Shown here: positions 17,892-25,192 of the stretch, one piece after another
Numbering within the stretch: the stretch's first letter is position 1
Layout: every line of letters begins with the position of its first letter
Origin: Marinobacter sp. F4218
GTDB taxonomy: Bacteria; Pseudomonadota; Gammaproteobacteria; Pseudomonadales; Oleiphilaceae
Direction of reading: 5' to 3'
DNA: 64,000 bases
NCBI RefSeq assembly: GCF_019443085.1
Contig: NZ_JAHZIL010000004.1
Span: 62,001 to 126,000, forward strand
The notes under the pieces: model-generated
Told to the model about the DNA's origin: nothing
The model's database searches: none
What the model saw: the letters and a program-made list of their open reading frames with translations, nothing else
Position numbers and translations under genes: made by a program

Positions 17892-18839
17892 TCAGAGTTC
17901 GCCCGGCCCTGCCGGTACAATACCGGTCGGGTTCAGCGCCTTGATGGAGTAATACCCGGCCTTGATGTGATCAAGGTTTACCGTGCTTGCCACCCCGTCC
18001 AGCTTCAGAATCCGATGCATGTAGGCATGCAGGCGTGGCATGGCTCGCAGGGTATTACGGTTGCACTTGAACAACCCATGGTAGGCCGCATCGAAGCGCA
18101 CCAGGGTGACGAACAGACGGACATCGGTTTCCGTCAGGCGATCACCAAACAGATAGGTGCGCCCGTCCGCCAGACGCGCCTCAAGCTCATCCAGGGCCGA
18201 AAAGACCTTGGCATAGGCTTCATTATAGGCTTCCTGACTAGAGGCAAAGCCGGCCTGATAGACACCGTTATTCAGATCCGTATAAAGATAAGCATTGAGG
18301 CTGTCGATCTCGGCCGCGAGATCTTCCGGGTACAGATCCGGGCCCTGGTCCACAATGCCTGCAAAGGCGCTGTTCAGCATTCGAACCACATCCGCAGACT
18401 CATTGTTCACGATTGTCCCGGTCTGTTTGTCCCATAACACCGGCACGGTAGCCCGACCAGAGATCTCCGGATCCGAACGGGTGTACAGCTCGTGCATGTA
18501 GCGCGCACCGTTGATCGTGTCCTCGTCCGCTCCGGGATAACCACCAAACTGCCAGCCTTGATCGGTCAACCGGGGATTGACCACCGTAACCCCGATCAGA
18601 TCCTTCAGCCCTTTCAGTTCCCGAACCATCAACGCTCTCGACGCCCAGGGACAGATGTACGCTACGTAGAGATGATAACGTCCCTTTTCCGCCCTGAATC
18701 CGCCAGCCCCGGTGGGACCGGCCGAGCCATCGGGCGTAATCCAGTTTCGGAACGGGGAAACCTGGCGGATAAAACGCCCCTGCTCGTCCTTTGCCTGCAC
18801 GGGTTGCCAATTCTCTTGCCAGACACCATTCACCAGCAT
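17892..18839 (-). CDS. yqjG: Glutathionyl-hydroquinone reductase (YqjG/ECM4 family)
   Basis: 315 residues with a strong GGAGGA site 7 bp upstream. The thioredoxin-like glutathione S-transferase domain carries the Xi-class motif YICPWASRAL with catalytic Cys63. Family landmarks WQFGGYPGADEDTINGA, RATVPVLWDKQTGTIVNNES (with the ES pair that binds glutathione) and the C-terminal ETDVRLFVTLVRFDAAYHGLF are all present. The enzyme removes glutathione from glutathionyl-hydroquinones. It lies in the operon downstream of doxX, separated by 90 bp containing a stem-loop, and upstream of the LigB-type dioxygenase. Confidence 0.96.
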   Translation of the reverse strand: MLVNGVWQENWQPVQAKDEQGRFIRQVSPFRNWITPDGSAGPTGAGGFRAEKGRYHLYVAYICPWASRALMVRELKGLKDLIGVTVVNPRLTDQGWQFGGYPGADEDTINGARYMHELYTRSDPEISGRATVPVLWDKQTGTIVNNESADVVRMLNSAFAGIVDQGPDLYPEDLAAEIDSLNAYLYTDLNNGVYQAGFASSQEAYNEAYAKVFSALDELEARLADGRTYLFGDRLTETDVRLFVTLVRFDAAYHGLFKCNRNTLRAMPRLHAYMHRILKLDGVASTVNLDHIKAGYYSIKALNPTGIVPAGPGEL

Positions 18840-18861
18840 GATTCAGTCCTCCGGTCAGCAA

Positions 18862-18887
18862 GGCACTCCCCGCGTCGGAGGAGTGCC
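18862..18887 (-). promoter_or_regulatory. Intercistronic stem-loop between doxX and yqjG
   Basis: A perfect 8-bp inverted repeat, GGCACTCC (18862-18869) and GGAGTGCC (18880-18887), is separated by 10 nt. In the transcription direction it follows doxX and precedes the yqjG ribosome site. No T-run follows, so attenuation or differential mRNA stability is more likely than full termination. Confidence 0.35.
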
Positions 18888-18929
18888 CATTTCAGTCTTG
18901 AATTCGTACTGTGACAAAAACCCAGCCCA

Positions 18930-19406
18930 TCAAATGGCAGCCCGCTGGCCATGGCCGATCCCACCGACGCGCTCAAGCAGCACGTTGTCCAGAGCAAGGC
19001 GTCCGCCACCCTGGATGGCCAGGGCCACGCTCACAACGAACAGAGTCAGGGCGTATTCGTAACCATTGTTGGACATGAACAGGCCATTGCCGATGTGAAC
19101 CGCGAAGATCGCCACCAGCATGGCAACGGCGTTGACCAGTGCCGCCGGTCGGGTCAGCAGGCCAAGGGCCAGCGCCAGGCCGCCAAAGAATTCGGCACTG
19201 CCGGCGAGTAGCGCCATCAGGTAGCCTGGCTCCAGCCCAATGCTCGCCATCCACTGGCCTGTCCCCTCAAGACCGTAACCACCAAACCACCCGAAGAGTT
19301 TCTGGGCGCCGTGGGCGGCGAGAACCAGCCCAACCGGAACCCGAAGTACCAGGGCAGCGAAACCAGCGCTGGATTGGAGCAGTGTCTGTGCGAATTGATT
19401 GTTCAT
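18930..19406 (-). CDS. DoxX-family membrane protein
   Basis: 158 residues from the ATG at 19406, chosen for the GAGGTGA five bases upstream; the frame reaches 19487 without support. Four membrane helices are visible (about 20-42, 62-85, 90-110 and 118-138). The DoxX pattern LRVPVGLVLAAHGAQKLFGWFGG opens the domain, and GSAEFFGGLALALGLLTRPAAL marks its centre. DoxX/DoxD proteins are linked to quinone or thiosulfate metabolism, and many lie beside redox stress genes. It is the first gene of the operon with yqjG and the dioxygenase, opposite the LysR regulator. Confidence 0.9.
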   Translation of the reverse strand: MNNQFAQTLLQSSAGFAALVLRVPVGLVLAAHGAQKLFGWFGGYGLEGTGQWMASIGLEPGYLMALLAGSAEFFGGLALALGLLTRPAALVNAVAMLVAIFAVHIGNGLFMSNNGYEYALTLFVVSVALAIQGGGRLALDNVLLERVGGIGHGQRAAI

Positions 19407-19518
19407 GATGGTCACCTCGAATCTTGCTTTCATTGATTTGTCCCGAAGCCCCCGCTTCAGGTGATGAACCCACTCTACTATCGCCAAACCAAAAGACTAA
19501 GATGACCAATGTTGCTTT

Positions 19519-19541
19519 ATTATCAACCAAACATTGATAAT
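19519..19541. promoter_or_regulatory. LysR-type operator palindrome
   Basis: ATTATCAA (19519-19526) and TTGATAAT (19534-19541) form a perfect 8-7-8 palindrome in the 164-bp divergent gap between doxX and the LysR gene. Size, symmetry and position fit a LysR recognition site that would control both the regulator and the doxX-yqjG-dioxygenase operon. It lies 29 bp before the regulator start, a usual place for autoregulation. Confidence 0.6.
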
Positions 19542-19570
19542 TGTGGGAGCACCAGCGAGGGGATGAGTTT

Positions 19571-20467
19571 ATGGACCGTATCGATGCCATGCGGGCCTTT
19601 GTCACGGTAGTGAACGAAGGCACCTTCACACGCGCTGCTGACCGGATGGAGATGTCCCCGCAGCTGGTCAGCAAATACGTTTCCCAGCTGGAGCAACACC
19701 TTGGTGTACGCCTGCTGAACCGCACTACCCGCAAGATCCACCTGACGGAGGCGGGCGCAAGCTACCACCAGCGCGCGCAGCAGGTTCTCAACGACATCGA
19801 CGACATGGAAAACCAGCTGGGCGACCTGCAGACCCAGGCGCGCGGCCTGCTGCGCATCAGTGCCCCGGTCTCCTTTGCCATCCGCCATATGGCGCCAATG
19901 TTGACGGCCTTCCAGAAAGCCCACCCCGCCGTCGACATCGACCTGCAGCTGAACGACCGCAAGGTCGATATTGTCGAGGAAGGCTTCGATATCGCGCTGC
20001 GTATCGGCCACCTGAAAAGCTCCTCCCTGATCGCCAAGCGCATAGCGCCGGTGCGCCTGGTCATGTGCGCCTCCCCGGACTACCTGGAACAACGGGGCAC
20101 ACCCGAACGACCGGAGGAACTCCGGGACCATCGTTACCTGCGCTACAGCTACATGGATGTGGATGCCAACGAGGCGGTGCACCGCGAGTTGCGGAGTGCG
20201 GGAAGCGGCATGGTCAGCAATAACGGCGATGTGCTGGTGGAGGCCGCTGTTGCTGGGGCCGGGATTGCCCTACAGCCCACTTTCATTGCAGGTTCGGCAA
20301 TCCGGGAGGGGAAACTTCAGGTAATCCTGCCAGAGTGCGAGCCAGAACCCATGGCACTCTACGCCGTGTACGCCCACCGGCAGTTGCTGGCAAGCAAGGT
20401 TCGCAGCTTCGTGGACTTCATGGACGGGTATTTCGGGGAACCGCCCTATTGGGATCGGTTTGAATAA
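19571..20467 (+). CDS. LysR-family transcriptional regulator
   Basis: 298 residues from the ATG at 19571 behind GAGGGGATGAG; an upstream ATG at 19541 lies inside the operator palindrome and was rejected. The winged helix-turn-helix spans about 1-60 (MRAFVTVVNEGTFTRAADRMEMSP, then QLEQHLGVRLLNRTTRKI). The effector domain follows (about 90-290) with LRISAPVSFAIRH and GFDIALRIGHL, the AaeR/DsdC-like 'CrgA' branch. It diverges from doxX-yqjG-dioxygenase, the standard LysR geometry, so a quinone or catechol-derived inducer is a reasonable inference. Confidence 0.95.
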   Translation: MDRIDAMRAFVTVVNEGTFTRAADRMEMSPQLVSKYVSQLEQHLGVRLLNRTTRKIHLTEAGASYHQRAQQVLNDIDDMENQLGDLQTQARGLLRISAPVSFAIRHMAPMLTAFQKAHPAVDIDLQLNDRKVDIVEEGFDIALRIGHLKSSSLIAKRIAPVRLVMCASPDYLEQRGTPERPEELRDHRYLRYSYMDVDANEAVHRELRSAGSGMVSNNGDVLVEAAVAGAGIALQPTFIAGSAIREGKLQVILPECEPEPMALYAVYAHRQLLASKVRSFVDFMDGYFGEPPYWDRFE

Positions 20468-20475
20468 CCAGATTC

Positions 20476-20529
20476 GGGGCGCCTGACGCCGCGCTTTGAG
20501 ACGGTTTCGAAAGCATTAAGCGACGCCCC
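20476..20529. terminator. Possible shared terminator hairpin between convergent genes
   Basis: GGGGCG (20476-20481) pairs with CGCCCC (20524-20529), with further imperfect pairing inside (GCTTT/AAAGC around 20492-20514). It exactly fills the gap between the LysR gene and the convergent cupin gene. There is no T-run, so the assignment is tentative. Confidence 0.3.
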
Positions 20530-21081
20530 TCATGCCTTTTTGTGAAGACCCAACCTTTCGTTTTCACGTTGGAAAACTTCACGGATCTTGGCGCCATCAG
20601 AAGGCTCTTCCTCAAGTGTCTCCGGGTTCCATTGGCTCCGCCGGGTATCGAAGAAATCACCACCATAGATGTGGATTCCCCCCGTGAAACGCTGCAATGG
20701 ATTGGTAACCGAATGCACTGCGTCTTCAGGCAGCATTACCGTGTCCTTTACGAACAGCGCATTTGCGCCGGACGCCTTGATTCCCTGAGACGTCCTTTTC
20801 CAGAATATGTTGTCCTCGCGACCTGTGTAAATTCCGATATTGGCCCACATCCGGTGATTGTGAGGCATGAGGTTCATCTGGGGCGTCCACGTGGCTGAAA
20901 ATATCGTCAGCGTGGGAGAACTCAGAAGAACGTTCAATCCTGCCTTGTCAGGCTCGCCTAGAGCCGCCAACACGGCACCGGGTGTTGAAACCGCTCGGGC
21001 AAGTACTTCATTGACGGCGGCTTGAGCATCGGTCTCTTCGTTAGCAGCGATGCAGTCAGCAATAAAGCGTTCAATGTCCAT
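20530..21081 (-). CDS. Cupin-like protein, cysteine dioxygenase-type fold, unknown substrate
   Basis: 183 residues from the ATG at 21081 (GGGGA upstream); an ATG at 21096 with AGGT is almost as good, and the frame reaches 21189. The centre reads WTPQMNLMPHNHRMWANIGIY, with a metal-binding 'HNH' followed about 45 residues later by DAVHSVTNP, the usual His pattern of cysteine-dioxygenase-like cupins. GGIHIYGGDFF closes the barrel. Predicted metal-dependent enzymes of this double-stranded beta-helix group are poorly characterised. It reads in the same direction as the two cassette-like genes at 21527 and 22113, so it might have been a cassette, but no attC-like site flanks it. Confidence 0.75.
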   Translation of the reverse strand: MDIERFIADCIAANEETDAQAAVNEVLARAVSTPGAVLAALGEPDKAGLNVLLSSPTLTIFSATWTPQMNLMPHNHRMWANIGIYTGREDNIFWKRTSQGIKASGANALFVKDTVMLPEDAVHSVTNPLQRFTGGIHIYGGDFFDTRRSQWNPETLEEEPSDGAKIREVFQRENERLGLHKKA

Positions 21082-21526
21082 GCTCACATTCCCCATTGAT
21101 ACCTGTGGTTTATGACTCCCACAGGCGGCAAGTGGCAAGAGTTCTCTCAGATGCGCCTCCGCAGTGAATCGACTGAGGCGAATAGTCATTCAATTTCATC
21201 ATAGCTGGAAACCTACTCCGGGCTAAAGAAAGCGTTCACGCACTCAGGTTGGCGGCTGGCTTGGCCCAAAAATTGATGATTGCCTGATGTTTCCGGGAAA
21301 ACTGTCCGGCGGAGCCTCGCGAGGCCGGAACAAACGGTCTCGCATTGGCATGCATTTCAGCTAAGGCTGGACAGGGTGCCCTTCAAATTGCCTAGCCGAA
21401 TCGCCTTTCGACAATACCTCTCCTAGTTCTGATCCGCAGACTGAGCAAAAACACCGATCATATTTATAGTTCGCACTCAAGGCGAGGCCATTTCCTGACT
21501 CTCTGAATGACGCCGTCGTGAGGGAG
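21082..21526. other. Gene-free 445-bp region with palindromes
   Basis: No supported gene. It contains CTGTCC (21302-21307) paired with GGACAG (21369-21374), a span of 73 bp, and inside it a perfect 12-bp palindrome GCCTCGCGAGGC near 21314-21325. Size and shape recall an attC site, but I could not find R-box cores, so it may equally be a terminator or decayed cassette debris. Confidence 0.35.
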
Positions 21527-22033
21527 TTATCGGGTTAGATTGAGCATCAAGCCCGATACGGTTCTGGCTCGTGCCACAAGCAACACAGCCAATAATAGCT
21601 CTACTACAGTGGTAACCATGGCGGCCTTGCTTTCTCCCCCTAAATAAAGAGTGGATTCGGAGTATTTGTCACCACTCATTTGCCAGAGAGTCAGCCAGTA
21701 CACAGTGTCAGAAATAGCGAAGTAGAGAACGTACAAGCCGATTGCCAGCACTAAAACTGTGAGAATGCTTGGTGCGCTCATCGGTTCAATAGGTTGATCC
21801 AGCTCAGGTCGAATGATCGAGGCAGAAACCGTCATGGGAAAAAACCACAGCAATAGGGCCACAACCAAAGGGCACAGAACCGACACCCACGCAAAGCCTG
21901 CTGGCACTCCATAGTCTTGAATACCGCCGCTAGTCAGTACCTCGACAAGAACTGAGGACTGCCTGACGGTATAGATAACCAGAGCTATCGCAAATAGCCG
22001 AATCAAAATGGCGAAGTAGTGGGTAGGTTTCAT
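21527..22033 (-). CDS. Small four-helix membrane protein, possible integron cassette gene
   Basis: 168 residues with four hydrophobic spans (about 6-26, 44-66, 88-110 and 134-155). No signal motif or known domain is visible. It starts only 7 bp after the end of the attC-like site at 22041-22118 and reads away from the integrase remnant, as cassette genes do. Near its end the minus strand reads ATCTAAC (21534-21540), which matches the RYYYAAC R'' consensus of attC sites, but I could not find the matching right half. Codon choice looks more AT-rich than neighbouring core genes. Function unknown. Confidence 0.6.
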   Translation of the reverse strand: MKPTHYFAILIRLFAIALVIYTVRQSSVLVEVLTSGGIQDYGVPAGFAWVSVLCPLVVALLLWFFPMTVSASIIRPELDQPIEPMSAPSILTVLVLAIGLYVLYFAISDTVYWLTLWQMSGDKYSESTLYLGGESKAAMVTTVVELLLAVLLVARARTVSGLMLNLTR

Positions 22034-22040
22034 CGTTTAC

Positions 22041-22118
22041 CTTTAGCGCCCGGCACATGCGCCGGTTTGGAGCCTTAAAGCGGCGGAAACGCGGTCGCTG
22101 TTCTGCCGCTTGTTAATC
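22041..22118 (-). repeat. attC-like recombination site between two cassette-like genes
   Basis: Read on the minus strand, R'' is GATTAAC (22118-22112, containing the TAA stop of the upstream gene) and R' is GCTAAAG (22047-22041). Exactly 3 nt inside each R box lie CGGCA and TGCCG, complementary L boxes. A strong internal hairpin, AAGCGGC/GCCGCTT (22078-22084 with 22105-22111), lies at one side. The R' core differs from the GTTRRRY consensus at two places. The 5' boundary of the upstream cassette (GTTAATC, 22418-22412) is the exact complement of this R'', as expected for an inserted cassette. A terminator is the main alternative. Confidence 0.4.
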
Positions 22119-22394
22119 ACTGTACTTTTGGACAAGCGACTCAATTTCGTCGACTTTTTCGACTTTCCCGTTACCCAGGTATTTGAAGAACCGACCTTCA
22201 CCATCCCTAAAGACTTCTCCGGCATTGATGACAGCCTGCTTCGGAGAAATTACTTTCAGTTCCCCAGTACTCTGGTTGAGTAAATAGACAACACCTGCCG
22301 AGGTTTCAAAGAGCGAAAAGTTGGGAGAGGCTGAAAACGTAGTGTTGTCACACCCCGTGAGAACCAGAGCTGCCAGAAGAACCCACAATCTCAT
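22113..22394 (-). CDS. Small lipoprotein, possible integron cassette gene
   Basis: 93 residues from the ATG at 22394 (GGGGGT upstream); a longer frame to 22517 would run through an attC-like site and was rejected. A lipoprotein signal, MRLWVLLAALVLTGC, ends at Cys15. The mature part includes SAGVVYLLNQSTGELKVISP and FFKYLGNGKVEKVDEIESLV, a short beta-rich piece resembling single repeats in outer membrane lipoproteins. The gene fills a unit of about 300 bp flanked by GTTAATC at its 5' side and GATTAAC at its stop codon, the size and structure of a gene cassette. Function unknown. Confidence 0.6.
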   Translation of the reverse strand: MRLWVLLAALVLTGCDNTTFSASPNFSLFETSAGVVYLLNQSTGELKVISPKQAVINAGEVFRDGEGRFFKYLGNGKVEKVDEIESLVQKYSD

Positions 22395-22410
22395 GCGAGA
22401 GACCCCCACA

Positions 22411-22539
22411 GGATTAACAGCAATTAGGCAGCGCGCTTCGCGATTGCAAAAACTTGACCGCTTCATTATTACGGCCTTTGAATCCCTATTTGCGCTGCCC
22501 ATAAATACAGAAAACAAAAGCTTAGCTCACTGTTAATCC
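22411..22539 (-). repeat. 129-bp attC-like palindrome between integrase remnant and first cassette gene
   Basis: Terminal arms GGATTAACAG (plus strand 22411-22420) and CTGTTAATCC (22530-22539) are a perfect 10-bp inverted repeat. Nested inside are GGCAGCGC (22427-22434) and GCGCTGCC (22492-22499), 8 bp perfect. Outside the first arm a TAGGC/TAAGC pair resembles L boxes. Read on the minus strand this gives R'' GATTAAC ... R' GTTAATC, and the first cassette gene starts 17 nt beyond R'. Length is within the known attC range. GTTAATC has one mismatch to GTTRRRY. It could be an attC whose gene was lost, or part of attI. Confidence 0.45.
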
Positions 22540-22625
22540 CCTTGCCACGGAATCATTTGACGTCTGTGATCGGCGCCAACAATAACGCTGTATGCAAGTA
22601 AAGTATCTGGCAAGGAGCCGCAAAA

Positions 22626-23095
22626 ATGCAGGGACAGCTTTTTCACCTGAGCTATCAGGTTCACTCAGTAGTTCGGCCGAACCGTTACAGCAACCGCACT
22701 GAGAAAACCTATTGGTATTGGATCCGGCGACCTTTCATTCGCTTTCAGCAAATAAAGCACTCTCATGATCCGGGGGCAAAAGGGGGGTGGGGAGATAATT
22801 TGGACAAGCAGTTCGAAGATATTGACGAAGTTACTCGCTCGAAAAACCCTCGGAAAGGACCTGCAGTGGTAACCGATGACCAAGCTATGAGCATCATCAA
22901 TAGGCTCAACGAGCCTGATAGATTGATAGCCTCTTTACTCTAGGTCGCAGGATGAAGGGCCGTGCGTCCGCCGGCGAGAGGGACCAGAATGCACAAACCG
23001 GCAGACTGCCAGCATTTCGCCATATCTATGTAACGCGACCCCAAGAGAGAGGTAACGACATTCGTACCGGTTCTGGAAGGACTACCTCTTCCCCA
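22626..23095 (+). pseudogene. Decayed integron integrase (IntI-type tyrosine recombinase) remnant
   Basis: The first open part (22626-22943, 105 codons, AAGGAG upstream) contains YSNRTEKTYWYWIRR and FIRFQQIKH, the IntI N-terminal 'YSxRTExxYxxWIRRFIxFH' signature. It then jumps to DEVTRSKNPRKGPAVVT and RLIASLL, which match the linker and the start of the IntI catalytic domain ('LTxxEVxxLL...LIASLLYGTGLRL'). About 35 residues between them are missing. A stop follows. In another frame, 22952 onward, FRHIYVTRPQERGNDIRT recalls IntI box II 'HTxRHSFATHLLExGYDIRT', with the catalytic His replaced. Box I arginine and the catalytic tyrosine are gone. It is therefore non-functional: one internal deletion plus frameshifts. 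Confidence 0.75.
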
Positions 23096-23097
23096 AA

Positions 23098-23137
23098 CGA
23101 AAAAAGGCAGGTCAGTGAATCACTGATCTGCCTTTCT
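23098..23137 (-). terminator. Rho-independent terminator of the initiator tRNA
   Basis: AAAGGCAGGTCAGTGA (23103-23118) pairs with TCACTGATCTGCCTTT (23120-23135) with one G-U position. On the minus strand the stem is followed by a T-run (TTTTTT, complement of 23100-23105). It lies directly downstream of the tRNA 3' end and is a classic intrinsic terminator. Confidence 0.85.
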
Positions 23138-23143
23138 CTTATA

Positions 23144-23220
<77 letters not shown>

Positions 23221-23266
23221 TCAAAACTGGTTGTTTACCGGGGTGACCCCCGATCAACGTGCGCGT

Positions 23267-23295
23267 ATCTTAAGGACTGAAAACCACCCTGTCAA
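23267..23295 (-). promoter_or_regulatory. Sigma-70 promoter of the initiator tRNA
   Basis: On the minus strand, TTGACA (23295-23290) is followed by exactly 17 nt and TAAGAT (23272-23267), then a GC-rich discriminator. The -35 is a perfect consensus and overlaps the end of rnhB. GC-rich start regions are typical of stringently controlled stable-RNA promoters. Confidence 0.75.
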
Positions 23296-23987
23296 TTGCT
23301 ATTTTCAAACAAATCGACGGGGAAATGAAGGTCCCCTGCATCAGCGGTTTCTCGCACCTCCGACTGCTTCCAGAAACCAGCCTCCTCGATCGCCTCCTGA
23401 ACCGGACGGAAGGATCGACGATGCTCGGGCGTGACGCCCAGGCGAAACAGGGCTTCGAGGTGAACCGGTGTCGGGTATCCCTTGTGCTTCGCCAGTCCAT
23501 AGCCTGGATAGGTCTGTTCCAGCACTTCCATCTCCCGATCACGGGTAACCTTTGCGAGGATGGAGGCAGCACTGATCGCCTCAACCCGGCTGTCGCCCTT
23601 TACCACCGGTTCGGATGCCCAGCGCCACTTCGGGCACCGATTGCCGTCGACCAGCACGTACTCAGGCTCAATGCAGAGCCCGGCGATTGCCCGTTCCATC
23701 GCGACCATCGTGGCCTGGTAGATGTTCAGTTGATCAATTTCATGGGCCTCACAACGTCCAATGCACCAGGCGGTGGCCTTTTCGACAATCTCGTCATACA
23801 GTGCGTTACGCTTTTTTTCCGTCAACTTCTTGGAATCGGCCAGTCCCGCAATCGGCCTCTCCGGATTGAGGATCACCGCGGCGGTCACAACCGCGCCAAT
23901 GAGTGGCCCTCGCCCCACCTCATCCACACCGGCCAGCAATGGGCCCTGGTAGGAACATTCGAATGGCGGCAACTCAACGCGTGCCAT
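23292..23987 (-). CDS. rnhB: Ribonuclease HII
   Basis: 231 residues. The active site opens with [15 protein letters not shown] (Asp22, Glu23), followed by [12 protein letters not shown], an Asp in [12 protein letters not shown], the substrate loop [22 protein letters not shown] (partly quoted) and [14 protein letters not shown]. RNase HII nicks RNA-DNA hybrids and removes misincorporated ribonucleotides. Its start overlaps the lpxB stop by one base (TGATG), so it is the last gene of the lipid A run. In many relatives dnaE follows rnhB; here the tRNA-fMet and the integron remnant follow instead. Confidence 0.97.
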   Translation of the reverse strand: MARVELPPFECSYQGPLLAGVDEVGRGPLIGAVVTAAVILNPERPIAGLADSKKLTEKKRNALYDEIVEKATAWCIGRCEAHEIDQLNIYQATMVAMERAIAGLCIEPEYVLVDGNRCPKWRWASEPVVKGDSRVEAISAASILAKVTRDREMEVLEQTYPGYGLAKHKGYPTPVHLEALFRLGVTPEHRRSFRPVQEAIEEAGFWKQSEVRETADAGDLHFPVDLFENSN

Positions 23988-25174
23988 CAGGCTCGCCTCC
24001 CTTCTAAAAGGTCTGAAATGGCCTGCGCGGCTTTCTCATCGGCGTCCTGCTTCAGCGTCTGATGCAACTCGGTAAAAGCATCTACCAGCCGTTGGCGCTC
24101 CTGCTGATTCTCCAACCGCTCCAGTACCGCAGACCCCAGCGCCTCGGCAGTTGCCTCGTCCTGCAACAGTTCAGGAACCAGAGCCTCCCGGGCCAGTAAA
24201 TTGGGCAGTGCCACATGGGGCACCTTGACCAGACGCGACAACAGCGCGTAGCTGAAATCACTCAACCGGTACCCCACCACCATGGGCTTTTTCAGTAACA
24301 TGGCTTCCAGCGTCGCTGTGCCGGAGGCGAGAAGCACGACATCCGAGGCGGCCATGACCTCCCGGGACCTCCCACGAACGATGGTAACTGGCAACTTCAC
24401 TTCCAGGGCATCAACCAGGTCCCGTACCTGTTTTTCCCGCTCCCGATTGACACAGGGAATCACCAACTGCAAATCCGGGCGTTTCTCCTGAATCCAGCGA
24501 GCGGCTTCCAGAAACAGGGTTCCCAGGCGCTCTACCTCACCAGCCCGGCTTCCCGGCAGTACCGCCAGCAACGGAGCCTGATCGGCAAGCCCCAGCTCCT
24601 GACGCGCCTTGCCTGTTTCAGGGACCATGGGAATACGATCAGCCAGCGGGTGCCCCACAAAGGCCACCGGAACCTGATGATCCTCGTAAAAACGGGCCTC
24701 GAAGGGGAACAGCGTGAGCATCAGGTTCACGGACTTGGCAATCTTGAAAATCCGTTTCTGTCGCCAGGCCCAGACCGACGGGCTGACGTAGTGAACCGTC
24801 GGAATCCCGGCCTCGCGGCAACGCCGTTCAATGGTCAGGGTGAAATCGGGGGAATCAATGCCGATGACGACATCCGGCGGGGTCGTAAAAAAATACTCAA
24901 GAAGGCGGGCTCGAATCTGGAACAACTCTCGGATCCGGCCCAGAACTTCTATCAGCCCCATCACGGAAAGCCGTTCCATGGGGACCAGAGAGTGAAACCC
25001 TTCGGCGATCATGTCGTCACCGCCAATACCCACAAATCTGGCATTGGGATACCGGCTACGAAGAGACCGGATAAGGCCGGCACCGAGAATGTCTCCCGAT
25101 GCCTCACCGGCAATGATTCCGAAGGTAATTCGGCGGTTGCTGACAACCGCACGGTTCAAAGGATGGTCCGTCAC
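23987..25174 (-). CDS. lpxB: Lipid-A-disaccharide synthase
   Basis: 395 residues, slightly longer than usual at the N-terminus. The GT19 signature [17 protein letters not shown] opens the protein near residue 18. [39 protein letters not shown] (YVSPSVWAW), [12 protein letters not shown] and [20 protein letters not shown] are standard LpxB blocks. It condenses UDP-2,3-diacylglucosamine with lipid X to form the tetra-acyl disaccharide precursor at the inner membrane. The gene lies 18 bp after lpxA and overlaps rnhB by one base. Confidence 0.98.
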   Translation of the reverse strand: MTDHPLNRAVVSNRRITFGIIAGEASGDILGAGLIRSLRSRYPNARFVGIGGDDMIAEGFHSLVPMERLSVMGLIEVLGRIRELFQIRARLLEYFFTTPPDVVIGIDSPDFTLTIERRCREAGIPTVHYVSPSVWAWRQKRIFKIAKSVNLMLTLFPFEARFYEDHQVPVAFVGHPLADRIPMVPETGKARQELGLADQAPLLAVLPGSRAGEVERLGTLFLEAARWIQEKRPDLQLVIPCVNREREKQVRDLVDALEVKLPVTIVRGRSREVMAASDVVLLASGTATLEAMLLKKPMVVGYRLSDFSYALLSRLVKVPHVALPNLLAREALVPELLQDEATAEALGSAVLERLENQQERQRLVDAFTELHQTLKQDADEKAAQAISDLLEGRRA

Positions 25175-25192
25175 CTTCAGGCTCCCGCCAGA

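Noticed and set aside
18930..20467. Alternative early starts of doxX (19487) and the LysR gene (19541)
   Set aside because: Both would run through or into the operator palindrome; internal starts have strong ribosome sites.
22394..22517. Longer N-terminus for the small lipoprotein
   Set aside because: The lipobox signal starts at 22394; the upstream extension would place 41 residues ahead of a lipoprotein signal and read through the attC-like palindrome.
22395..22625. A canonical attI site next to the integrase remnant
   Set aside because: No minus-strand GTTRRRY core with flanking direct repeats was found; only GTTAATC and GTTATTG, each off consensus.
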